From Bacillota bacterium (GTDB lineage Bacteria > Bacillota > Limnochordia > Limnochordales > ZCTH02-B6): 8,242 nt of DNA. The notes beneath the pieces were generated by a model. That model did no database searches, had not been told where the DNA came from, and worked only from the letters and a program-made list of their open reading frames with translations. Below, piece after piece: positions 1-5,779 of this stretch (its first letter is position 1; each line of letters opens with the position of its first letter). The stretch covers positions 1-8,242 of the forward strand of contig PKQR01000103.1 in NCBI GenBank assembly GCA_017578085.1, written 5' to 3'. A program made the translations under genes and the position numbers.

Positions 1-260
1 CGCTGCGGGAGATCATGGCGCTGGATGGGCAGGCCCGGGCCTTCGCCGGCGAGCGTCCGGTATTGGATCAGGAGGAGCTCGACTACACCGCCCAAGTCAT
101 TGCTCCCCATATGGAAAGCGAATCGTTCCCTATCCAGTTTGCCTGCCTCTTCGGGGACGAACCCGCCCGGGCGGTGGGCTATGCCCCGCTGGGCTTGAGC
201 GCCTACGCCGGTTGGGACCTGGCCTTGGCCATGGCGCTCAAAACAATGGGCTCGCCCTAG
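1..260 (+). CDS. 3' end of an unrecognised protein gene (partial)
   Basis: The reading frame is open from base 3 to a TAG at 258-260 and encodes at least 85 residues. Four in-frame codons precede the first ATG (position 15). A GGGAG lies only 3 bases before that ATG, too close for a normal ribosome binding site, so the gene most likely begins outside the window. The fragment is acidic in its first half. It has a short motif-like stretch FACLFGDEP, followed by a Gly/Ala/Tyr-rich tail (GYAPLGLSAYAGWDLALAMA) that could be a buried helix. I see no signal peptide, cofactor motif or metal-binding signature in this part and do not recognise the family. It is convergent with the GNAT gene, with 26 bases between the stops. 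That the frame is really coding is supported by its uninterrupted length and its position; the function is unknown. Confidence 0.6.
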   Translation, partial: LREIMALDGQARAFAGERPVLDQEELDYTAQVIAPHMESESFPIQFACLFGDEPARAVGYAPLGLSAYAGWDLALAMALKTMGSP

Positions 261-263
261 CGC

Positions 264-286
264 GCCAGTTCACAGGATAAGCTGGC
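264..286. terminator. weak inverted repeat between convergent genes, possible terminator
   Basis: GCCAG at 264-268 pairs with CTGGC at 282-286 around a 13-base loop, in the short gap between two converging genes. The position is right for a shared terminator. However, the stem is only 5 bp and no T-run follows on either strand, so this is weak. Confidence 0.2.
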
Positions 287-724
287 TCACCCTCCCGGCT
301 GCCCAAGCGGCTTAAAGTACACCAACTCCGGGTCGCCAGGGTCGAGGTTTTCGATATAGCCGCTGAGCGTGTACCCGAGTTTCGCCAAGAGCAGCTGCAT
401 GGGTTTGTTGGAGAGATTCGTGGAGGTAAACAGCTTGGGCGTCGCACAAAGGCCCTCCAGAAACTCCATGAGGGCCCGTCCGACGCCCGAGCGGCGGTGG
501 GCCGCCGCCACATAGACCATCTCGATCATGCCGTTGCCGTAGAAGGAGTACGTCAGGACGCCGTACCCGACGGGCCGGCCCTCCCGCTCGGCGACGAAGC
601 ACTCACCGGCGTGCACCCTGGTGCGGATGTACGCCACCCGCCGCGCGTCGCGCTGCGCCACCTCGTCAAAGGCAACGAGGGCGTCGATGTCGTCTGGCCG
701 CGCGGCCCGGATATGGATCGACAT
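287..724 (-). CDS. GNAT family N-acetyltransferase
   Basis: This 145-residue protein has the usual length of a single-domain GNAT enzyme, which transfers acetyl from acetyl-CoA to an amine. Directly visible are the N-terminal strand (SIHIRAARPDDIDAL), the central strand pair with GRPVGYGVL (about 49-57), the IEMVYV strand, and the acetyl-CoA pyrophosphate loop RRSGVGRA at 77-84, which fits the R/Q-x-x-G-x-G/A signature. A late strand/helix, NLSNKPMQLLLAKLGY (103-118), corresponds to motif B. No transmembrane segment or signal peptide is present, so it should be cytoplasmic. The ATG at 722-724 has a modest GGAG about 10 bases upstream. It follows the GAP-like gene on the same strand after 35 bases, so the two are probably cotranscribed. 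The acceptor substrate cannot be told from sequence; small-molecule (for example amine or drug) or protein acetylation are both possible. Confidence 0.88.
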   Translation of the reverse strand: MSIHIRAARPDDIDALVAFDEVAQRDARRVAYIRTRVHAGECFVAEREGRPVGYGVLTYSFYGNGMIEMVYVAAAHRRSGVGRALMEFLEGLCATPKLFTSTNLSNKPMQLLLAKLGYTLSGYIENLDPGDPELVYFKPLGQPGG

Positions 725-759
725 GGGTGTTCACTCCAATGCGGGCCGTCGCCCCACCG

Positions 760-1488
760 CTACTCCGCCGGGCTCCCCGCGCCGCCGGGATGCGTCACCT
801 CGACGAGCCCAAAGAAGTTGAAGAACGCCAAGGCATCCACCAGCAGGTAGAAGCCGATGATCCCGATGATCCACAGGGCGGCTTCCTGGCCCATGCGCTC
901 TAGCCTCGACCGCAGCGCGGCCATGCGCGCGTCCATCCTTCGCCCAAGGAGCTGGCTGATGACCAAGAGGGCCAGCGGCGGCGTGACAAAGATCAGGTTG
1001 TAGATGACGAGGGCCGCCAGCCATTGGTACGTGGGCCACTGCAGATACGTCAACAGGCCGGTAGCCGCAAAGTACGGCAGGGCGGTCGTGATCTCCGCCA
1101 CGGTCACCGCGGCGCCCAAGGCAAACAGGCCGGCGATGGTAGCCGCCCCTGCGGCCCGCTCCTCCACTGCGGCGCTGTCCCGCCGTGCCGGCTTGAAGCT
1201 GTACAAGAGCATCGCCGCGCCTAACACCCCTTGCGCCGCGTAGGCGCCCGGAGTCCGCAAGGCGTCCGCAAAGCGGGTCAACAGCGCGTCGAAACCGAGC
1301 ACCAGCAGGACGCCGATGGTAAGGTAGGCGCCAAACACCCCTGCCACATATGCGGGGACAGTCCGCGCCGGCGAAGGCTGCCGCAAGAGGTACAAGGTGA
1401 CCAGCAGCGCCGACGGGTTGATGCTGTCGAGTACAGCCAACCCCAGCAGGACAACCGCCGGGTTGGCCAAGTCCTGCGCCGTATTCAT
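760..1488 (-). CDS. GAP/Sap-like six-TM membrane protein (LysE-superfamily-type transporter)
   Basis: With the start chosen here the protein is 242 residues and mostly hydrophobic. Approximate membrane segments are 12-34, 45-67, 84-98, 116-146, 154-180 and 203-226, with a charged loop at 99-113 and another at 182-202. The motif DSINPSALL at 21-29 near the end of TM1 is characteristic of the GAP (Sap, sulfolipid-1-addressing) proteins, which are grouped with LysE/CcdA-like small transporters; substrates are mostly unknown. The ATG at 1486-1488 is preferred because GAGGGGGAG lies at 1497-1505, 8 bases upstream. The longer open frame to 1620 would translate a Cys/Arg/Pro-rich stretch covering the palindromes and putative promoter. 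It is likely the first gene of a unit with the downstream GNAT gene. The lack of CXXC pairs argues against a CcdA thiol-disulfide role. I infer an exporter or membrane efflux function, with no known substrate. Confidence 0.75.
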   Translation of the reverse strand: MNTAQDLANPAVVLLGLAVLDSINPSALLVTLYLLRQPSPARTVPAYVAGVFGAYLTIGVLLVLGFDALLTRFADALRTPGAYAAQGVLGAAMLLYSFKPARRDSAAVEERAAGAATIAGLFALGAAVTVAEITTALPYFAATGLLTYLQWPTYQWLAALVIYNLIFVTPPLALLVISQLLGRRMDARMAALRSRLERMGQEAALWIIGIIGFYLLVDALAFFNFFGLVEVTHPGGAGSPAE

Positions 1489-1519
1489 CTTGACTGCTCC
1501 CCCTCGGGGTCCGGACGCC

Positions 1520-1565
1520 GTGTGGGGCCGACACCGCCGGTGGGTGCCCCACGTGGGTGCCCCAC
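1520..1565 (-). promoter_or_regulatory. cluster of palindromes, candidate operator of the GAP-like gene
   Basis: Two identical, directly abutting 13-bp copies of GTGGGTGCCCCAC occupy 1540-1552 and 1553-1565. Each copy is itself an inverted repeat (GTGGG, 3-base centre, CCCAC). A third, imperfect 15-bp palindrome, GTGTGGGGCCGACAC, lies at 1520-1534. The cluster sits between the candidate promoter (1580-1608) and the ribosome binding site (1497-1505) of the GAP-like gene. This is where a repressor would block transcription, or where the 5' leader could fold. The repressor is not encoded in the window. G/C-tract palindromes of this general look occur in operators of metal-sensing repressors, but I cannot assign a family. 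Confidence 0.45.
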
Positions 1566-1579
1566 AGGGCCTGGAAACC

Positions 1580-1608
1580 AATTTACCGGAAACGAGGCGT
1601 TTTGACAG
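1580..1608 (-). promoter_or_regulatory. candidate sigma-70-type promoter for the GAP-like gene
   Basis: Read on the minus strand, CTGTCA (1603-1608) is followed after 17 bases by TAAATT (1580-1585). Each box matches four of six consensus positions, with optimal spacing. Transcription would start near 1573, just before the palindrome cluster. The same bases read TTGACA (1602-1607) on the plus strand, but no good -10 box follows there at 17 bp (TAGTCG). Confidence 0.35.
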
Positions 1609-1649
1609 CACTACTTCCATCTTTTAGTCGATTTCCCTGGGACTGCGCC

Positions 1650-2195
1650 GTGCAGCAGCCGCCGGTTGACAGCCACGTTCTGAACTTTGCGCTGAGCCCC
1701 ATCGGGCCCCTGCTGCCCTTTGTGGCCCCACAGCGGATGGGGGTGGATGCGTCGGGCACCGGGCTGCTGATGAGCGGCGTGTCTGCCGGCATGTTGGCCG
1801 GGGCATTGATCTTGTCGGTCGTGGGATCCCGGGTGCCCCGTGGCGTTGGGGTCATTTGGGGCATCGCGGTCACAGGCCTAGGGCTTGCCGCCGTCAGCCA
1901 GATGCGGACCCTCGTACCTGCCCTGGCCGCCCTGGTCTTGACCGGGGCGGCGGTGTCGCTGGCCAACGTCTGCTCTGCGGGACTGTTCCAGACCTACGTG
2001 CCCAAGGAGATGCAGGGCCGGGTCTTCGCCGTGCGCGGCTCCATTTCTCTGGCTGCCAGCCCCTTGTCCCTGGGCCTCGTCGGGGCCCTGTCCACGACGG
2101 TCGCCCCCCACACGATCCTGCTCGTGGGCGGCATGATCGTAGCCCTCGGCGGGCTGCTCGGCTACGCGGTGCCCGGCCTGAGGATGGCCAAGTAG
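1650..2195 (+). pseudogene. C-terminal half of an MFS multidrug-type transporter, probably truncated
   Basis: The frame encodes about 181 residues from a possible GTG at 1650. It resembles the second half (TM7-12) of an MFS efflux permease of the DHA3/MFS_3 type. The features seen are a TM7-like NFALSPIGPLLPFV, a loop, TM8 (TGLLMSGVSAGMLAGALIL), the TM8-9 loop SRVPRGVGV, TM9-TM10, then FQTYVPKEMQGRVFAVRGS. That last stretch is the typical conserved QxxxPxxxxGRVFA motif before TM11. TM12 and a stop at 2193-2195 end the protein. Family members are about 400 residues with twelve TMs. Here the N-terminal six TMs, including the motif-A loop, are missing, and the upstream DNA instead holds the divergent GAP-gene control region. 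No Shine-Dalgarno precedes the GTG or the in-frame ATG at 1557. A 5'-deleted remnant is the simplest reading; a functional half-transporter is less likely. Convergent with the radical SAM gene, 6 bases apart. Confidence 0.65.
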
Positions 2196-2201
2196 GCCCC
2201 T

Positions 2202-3287
2202 TTAACGCGGCTCGTAGGCACAGAGGGGATCGCTTTCCATAGGGTCACCCGTCGCCACGTAGGCCCGCGCCCGTGAACCCCCGCAGACGTGCCGGAACTC
2301 GCACCGCCCGCACTTGCCTTTGAGGCGGTTCACGTCGCGCAGCTCGCGAAACAGCTGGCTGTCGCGATAGATGCTGCGGATATCGGTGTGCCGGACGTTG
2401 CCGGCCGCCACGGGAAGGAACCCGGAAGGATAGACATCTCCCCTATGGGAGATGAAGAGGATCCCGTTGCCGTCCCGTACCCCAAATCCTCGGGCCATCG
2501 GAAGACGCCGGACGTCGGTAAAGGACAGACCTCTGGCCAGCAGCTGTTGTATCGCCACGCGCCGGAAAAAGGGCGCCTCGGTCGTCTTGATTTGCAACGG
2601 CGCCTGCGGAATCAACTCGGTCAACCAGCGACAAACGTCTTCGGCCTGCGAAGGCGTGATGGGCTGCAGCGTCGTGCCTCGTCCCACCTGGATCAGGAAG
2701 AAAAGGCTCCAGCGCAGGGCACCCAGGTCGACGACCCGCTGGTAGATGCGGGGTAAGTCCGCCAACGTCTCGGCTGTCACCAGGGTGTTGATCTGCAGCT
2801 GCAACCCTTCGTCTACGGCGGTCCGGACCATCTCCAGCGTCCTGTCAAAACAGCCGGGGATGCCCCGTATCCGGTCGTGCAGCGCAGCGTCCGCCCCATC
2901 CAGGCTCAGGGAGATGGTTTCCACACCCAGCGTCCTCATTTGCACGAGGGCTTCGCGGGTCAAAAGCGGCGTCACGCTGGGGGACAGCGAAACGTTGATG
3001 CCGATGCGCAGGGCGTAGCTGACTAGTTCCGGCAGGTCGGGTCGGCGCAAGGGATCTCCCCCGGTAATGACCAGGTGGGGCGGAGGATCGCCAAACTGCC
3101 GGATGGAGTCGAGCAAGGCCTTCCCCTCGTCGAGCGTCAGTTCCAGGGGGTCCCTGTGGGCGATGGCTTCGGCTCGGCAATGCCGGCAGGCCAGGTCACA
3201 GGCCCGGGTGATCTCCCAGTAGATCAGCCAGGGCGCCTGGTCAAAGACGTAGCTCGTGGGGACCACCGGTATAGGGTGGCGAATCAT
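2202..3287 (-). CDS. radical SAM/SPASM domain protein (NirJ/AhbC/PqqE-like)
   Basis: From the ATG at 3285-3287 the protein is 361 residues. The radical SAM cluster motif CDLACRHC gives C30, C34 and C37 (CxxxCxxC) for the SAM-binding [4Fe-4S] cluster, and TGGDP (75-79) matches the SAM-binding GGxP-type strand. LSLDGADAALHDRIRG (127-142) is the usual conserved core. The C-terminal SPASM region has GDVYPSGFLP (283-292) and cysteines 326, 329, 335 and 356, ligands for an auxiliary Fe-S cluster. Known relatives make heme/heme d1 or modify peptides. The FDQAPWLIYWEITRACDLACRHCRA and CGGSRARAY segments recall the uncharacterised family I remember as TIGR04053. An in-frame GTG at 3386 would add 33 residues, and GTGs at 3344 and 3323 are also possible. 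I chose 3287 because homologous proteins begin near this point, but no clear ribosome binding site precedes it. It lies 167 bases after glpK on the same strand, and I see no precursor peptide. Substrate unknown. Confidence 0.88.
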   Translation of the reverse strand: MIRHPIPVVPTSYVFDQAPWLIYWEITRACDLACRHCRAEAIAHRDPLELTLDEGKALLDSIRQFGDPPPHLVITGGDPLRRPDLPELVSYALRIGINVSLSPSVTPLLTREALVQMRTLGVETISLSLDGADAALHDRIRGIPGCFDRTLEMVRTAVDEGLQLQINTLVTAETLADLPRIYQRVVDLGALRWSLFFLIQVGRGTTLQPITPSQAEDVCRWLTELIPQAPLQIKTTEAPFFRRVAIQQLLARGLSFTDVRRLPMARGFGVRDGNGILFISHRGDVYPSGFLPVAAGNVRHTDIRSIYRDSQLFRELRDVNRLKGKCGRCEFRHVCGGSRARAYVATGDPMESDPLCAYEPR

Positions 3288-3443
3288 GCCGTCGGCTGGG
3301 GTAAAAGGCGATGCGCCCGTCACTGTCCTCCGTCCCTTCTGCCTCACGACGGAAGCCCTGCCCTTCGAGAACGTCGCAGAGGCCACGCGGTTCGATGGTC
3401 GCGCAACACCTCACCGCTTTCTGTTTCCGCTGCCACAGCGGGC

Positions 3444-3459
3444 TGTGACATGGATCACG
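3444..3459. promoter_or_regulatory. CRP-like palindrome at the end of glpK
   Basis: TGTGACATGGATCACG matches the CRP/GlxR-type consensus TGTGA-N6-TCACA at nine of ten positions. It overlaps the glpK stop codon and lies about 160 bases upstream of the radical SAM start, so it could only control that gene. One such match somewhere in a window this size is not improbable by chance, so support is low. Confidence 0.2.
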
Positions 3460-4954
3460 AGGCCGCCCAACCCCGGGAACGCTCCACCGCCCGGCGCCAG
3501 CCTGCCAGCAGCGCTTCCCGGCGGGCGGCGTCCATGGCCGGCGCAAAGCGCTGGTCCAGGTGCCACTGGGTGCGGATCTCGTCGAGACCCTGCCACACGC
3601 CGGTGGCGAGGCCCGCCAGGTACGCGGCGCCAAGAGCCGTCGTCTCCGTCACCGCGGGCCGCTCCACCGGCACGTTCAACACGTCCGCCTGGAACTGCAT
3701 GAGGAAATCGTTGACGGCAGCCCCGCCGTCCACCCGCAACGCCCGCAAGGGAACGCCCGCGTCCTGCTCCATGGCCTGCATCACATCGACGGTCTGGTAA
3801 GCGATGGCTTCCAGCGCCGCCCGCACCACGTGGGCCCGGGTCGTGCCCCGGGTGATCCCCACGAGGATCCCGCGGGCATAGGGGTCCCAGTAGGGTGCGC
3901 CGAGGCCCGCGAAGGCGGGCACCAGGTACACCCCGCCGGTGTCCTCCACGGACAACGCCAGCGCCTCGGTTTCGGCCGCGCTGGCGATGATGCCGAGCCC
4001 GTCCCGCAGCCACTGCACCGCGGCACCGGTCACAAAGACGCTGCCTTCCAGGGCGTAGCTCACCTGGCCGCCCACGCCCCACGCCACCGTCGTCAAAAGA
4101 CCGTTCCGGGACGCAACCGGCCTCGTGCCGGTGTTCAGCAGGAGGAAGCTGCCGGTGCCGTAGGTGTTCTTGGCCATGCCGGCATCGAAACACGTCTGCC
4201 CAAACAGCGCCGCCTGCTGGTCCCCTGCAATGCCGCCGATGGGAATGGGCGCGCCCAAAAGCGCCGGGTCGGTTTCCCCGTAGATGTGGCTTGAAGGCAG
4301 GACCTGGGGCAAGATCGCCTTTGGAATGCGGCCAAACAGCGCCAAGAGCTCGTCGTCCCACGCCAGCGTGTGGATGTTGAGGAGCATCGTGCGGGAGGCG
4401 TTGCTGTAGTCGGTGGCGTGCACCCGCCCACCCGTCAGCCGGTAGACGAGCCAGGAATCGATGGTGCCAAACGCGATCTCGCCCCGCTCGGCCCTGGCCC
4501 GCAGGCCGGGCACGTTGTCCAGGAGCCACGCGATCTTGGTGGCGCTAAAGTAGGGGTCGAGCACAAGGCCGGTCTTCTCCCGCACGACCGCCTCCGCGCC
4601 CTCTGCCTTGAGGGCATCGCACATCCCCGCCGTGCGGCGGTCCTGCCAGACGATGGCCGGCGCTACGGGCTTGCCCGTCGTGCGGTCCCACAGAACCGTC
4701 GTTTCCCGCTGGTTGGTGATGCCGATGGCCGCCACGTCCGCGGGCGAAACGCCCGCCTGGTTGAGCACCTGCTGCGCGGTGGCAAGCTGCGTCGCCCAGA
4801 TTTCCTCCGGGTCGTGCTCCACCCACCCGGGCTGCGGGTAACGCTGCCTAAACTCCTGCTGCGCCACGGCCACAACCCGGCCCTCGCGGTCAAACAAGAT
4901 GGCCCGTGAGCTTGTGGTGCCTTGATCGAGGGCAAGTACCCAGCGCTTGTCCAT
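3455..4954 (-). CDS. glpK: glycerol kinase
   Basis: This 499-residue protein, full length for the family (about 500), phosphorylates glycerol with ATP to sn-glycerol 3-phosphate in the cytoplasm. It has the FGGY-kinase architecture: phosphate-binding LALDQGTTSSRAILFD (7-22), NQRETTVLWDR (81-91) and VWQDRRT. YSNASRTMLLNI (183-194) and GIAGDQQAALFGQ (241-253) follow, with the ATP-domain motifs KNTYGTGSFLL (262-272) and LRVDGGAAVNDFLMQFQAD (406-424). The glycerol-binding residues known from the E. coli enzyme are all present at the same numbers: R83, E84, Y135, D245 and Q246. H223 in SSHIYG occupies the position of the histidine that HPr phosphorylates in Bacillus and Enterococcus GlpK; E. coli has Glu there. 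The ATG at 4952-4954 has GGGAGGA at 4963-4969, spacing 8. It starts 33 bases after the phosphodiesterase stop and is probably the last gene of the ugp operon. No strong terminator follows; there is only a 5-bp CACAG/CTGTG stem just downstream. Confidence 0.97.
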   Translation of the reverse strand: MDKRWVLALDQGTTSSRAILFDREGRVVAVAQQEFRQRYPQPGWVEHDPEEIWATQLATAQQVLNQAGVSPADVAAIGITNQRETTVLWDRTTGKPVAPAIVWQDRRTAGMCDALKAEGAEAVVREKTGLVLDPYFSATKIAWLLDNVPGLRARAERGEIAFGTIDSWLVYRLTGGRVHATDYSNASRTMLLNIHTLAWDDELLALFGRIPKAILPQVLPSSHIYGETDPALLGAPIPIGGIAGDQQAALFGQTCFDAGMAKNTYGTGSFLLLNTGTRPVASRNGLLTTVAWGVGGQVSYALEGSVFVTGAAVQWLRDGLGIIASAAETEALALSVEDTGGVYLVPAFAGLGAPYWDPYARGILVGITRGTTRAHVVRAALEAIAYQTVDVMQAMEQDAGVPLRALRVDGGAAVNDFLMQFQADVLNVPVERPAVTETTALGAAYLAGLATGVWQGLDEIRTQWHLDQRFAPAMDAARREALLAGWRRAVERSRGWAAS

Positions 4955-4987
4955 CTTCCGCTTCCTCCCTCGCCGTCGCGCGCCGCT

Positions 4988-5707
4988 CTACGCGCCCCGC
5001 CGCGCCAGCCACTCCCGCAGGCGCGCGGGATCGTCGGTGATAATACCGTCGACGCCCACGGCGACCAGCCGCTCCCAGGCCCACGGGTCGTTGGCCGTCC
5101 ACACGTTCACCTTGCGCCCCGCCGCCCGCGCCTTTTGCATGAATGTCTCATCCACCACGCCCCAGTGCGGGTGCAGCACCGTTCCCGGCAGCTCGTTGAA
5201 CGCCGCGGGGTAGTGGGAAAAGAGCGACGCGACGGCAACACGCGGCTCCAACTCCCGCACCCGCTGCAGGCTCACGTGGTCAAAGGAGGAGACGATGAGC
5301 CGGTCCAGGGGAAACCCGGTGCGCCGCACCGCCTCCAGGAGCTTCTCTTCGATGCCGGGATAGCGGTACGGAAAGTTCTTTATCTCGGCGTTCACAAACA
5401 GCCGGTCCCGGGCCAGGTCCAGCACTTCCTCAAGGGTCGGGATGCGCTCCCCGGCAAAACGGGCATCGAACCAGCTGCCCGCGTCCAGCTGCCGCAGCTC
5501 GGCCAGGGTGTGATCCTTGACCCAACCGTCCTTGCCGGCGGTGCGCTTGAGCGTCTGATCGTGGATAACCACCAGGTGGCCGTCCTTTGTCATCTGGAAG
5601 TCCAGCTCGATGCCGTCGGCGCCGGCTTCCAGCGCCTTGATAAAGCTCGCCATGGTGTTTTCCGGCGCGACGGCCGCCGCGCCCCGGTGACCGTATACGT
5701 ATGGCAT
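4988..5707 (-). CDS. ugpQ: cytoplasmic glycerophosphodiester phosphodiesterase (UgpQ-like)
   Basis: The 239-residue protein hydrolyses glycerophosphodiesters to sn-glycerol 3-phosphate plus an alcohol. It is a GDPD-fold TIM barrel with HRG (7-9), APENTMASF (14-22), the metal ligands E34 and D36 in GIELDFQ, and KDGHLVVIHDQTLKRT (41-56) with H49 and D50. NAEIK (106-110) supplies the later acidic ligand; VNVWTAND (200-207) and VDGIITDDP (219-227) close the barrel. There is no signal peptide or lipobox, so it matches cytoplasmic UgpQ rather than periplasmic GlpQ. The ATG at 5705-5707 is preferred, with a GGAGG/GGGGG purine tract 7-13 bases before it. The in-frame ATG at 5731 would translate that tract into a Gly-rich leader (YGGGGAA) and sits against the hairpin at 5735-5761. 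It lies between ugpB and glpK, consistent with release of glycerol 3-phosphate from imported diesters. Confidence 0.95.
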   Translation of the reverse strand: MPYVYGHRGAAAVAPENTMASFIKALEAGADGIELDFQMTKDGHLVVIHDQTLKRTAGKDGWVKDHTLAELRQLDAGSWFDARFAGERIPTLEEVLDLARDRLFVNAEIKNFPYRYPGIEEKLLEAVRRTGFPLDRLIVSSFDHVSLQRVRELEPRVAVASLFSHYPAAFNELPGTVLHPHWGVVDETFMQKARAAGRKVNVWTANDPWAWERLVAVGVDGIITDDPARLREWLARRGA

Positions 5708-5734
5708 GGCCGCACCCCCGCCTCCGTACATCTT

Positions 5735-5761
5735 GAGGGCGGCGGGAAGCCCGCCGCCCTC
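5735..5761 (-). terminator. perfect 12-bp GC-rich hairpin between ugpB and ugpQ
   Basis: Bases 5735-5746 and 5750-5761 are perfect inverted repeats of 12 bp, almost entirely G+C, around a 3-base loop. The hairpin lies between the ugpB stop (5780) and the ugpQ start (5707). No T-run follows on the minus strand, so it is not a standard intrinsic terminator. A partial terminator, or an mRNA-stabilising 3' end for the ugpB segment, fits the position better. Confidence 0.6.
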
Positions 5762-5779
5762 GCCGGCTGCTCCTGCGTC

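Noticed and set aside
731..1552. 273-codon minus-strand frame overlapping the GAP-like gene
   Set aside because: The other frame encodes a coherent six-TM protein with DSINPSALL and a good ribosome binding site; this one gives a low-complexity Gly/Arg-rich translation.
1489..1620. 44-residue N-terminal extension of the GAP-like protein
   Set aside because: It would translate the palindrome cluster and run back through the putative -10 and -35 region, is not membrane-like, and the ATG at 1488 has the better ribosome binding site.
1602..1630. Plus-strand promoter TTGACA for the MFS remnant
   Set aside because: The -35 is perfect, but the sequence at 17 bp spacing (TAGTCG) is a poor -10, and the same bases better serve the minus-strand promoter.
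1557..1649. ATG at 1557 as start of the MFS half-gene
   Set aside because: The residues from here (PHRAWKPIYRKRG...) are not MFS-like, no Shine-Dalgarno precedes it, and the stretch overlaps the GAP promoter region.
3288..3454. Possible RiPP precursor peptide next to the radical SAM gene
   Set aside because: I found no separate short frame with a ribosome binding site and a leader/core pattern; the open codons are the in-frame extension of the radical SAM gene itself.
3411..4529. 372-codon minus-strand frame overlapping glpK
   Set aside because: It is a shifted frame of glpK, and its Gly/Arg/Ala/Pro-rich translation shows no family features.
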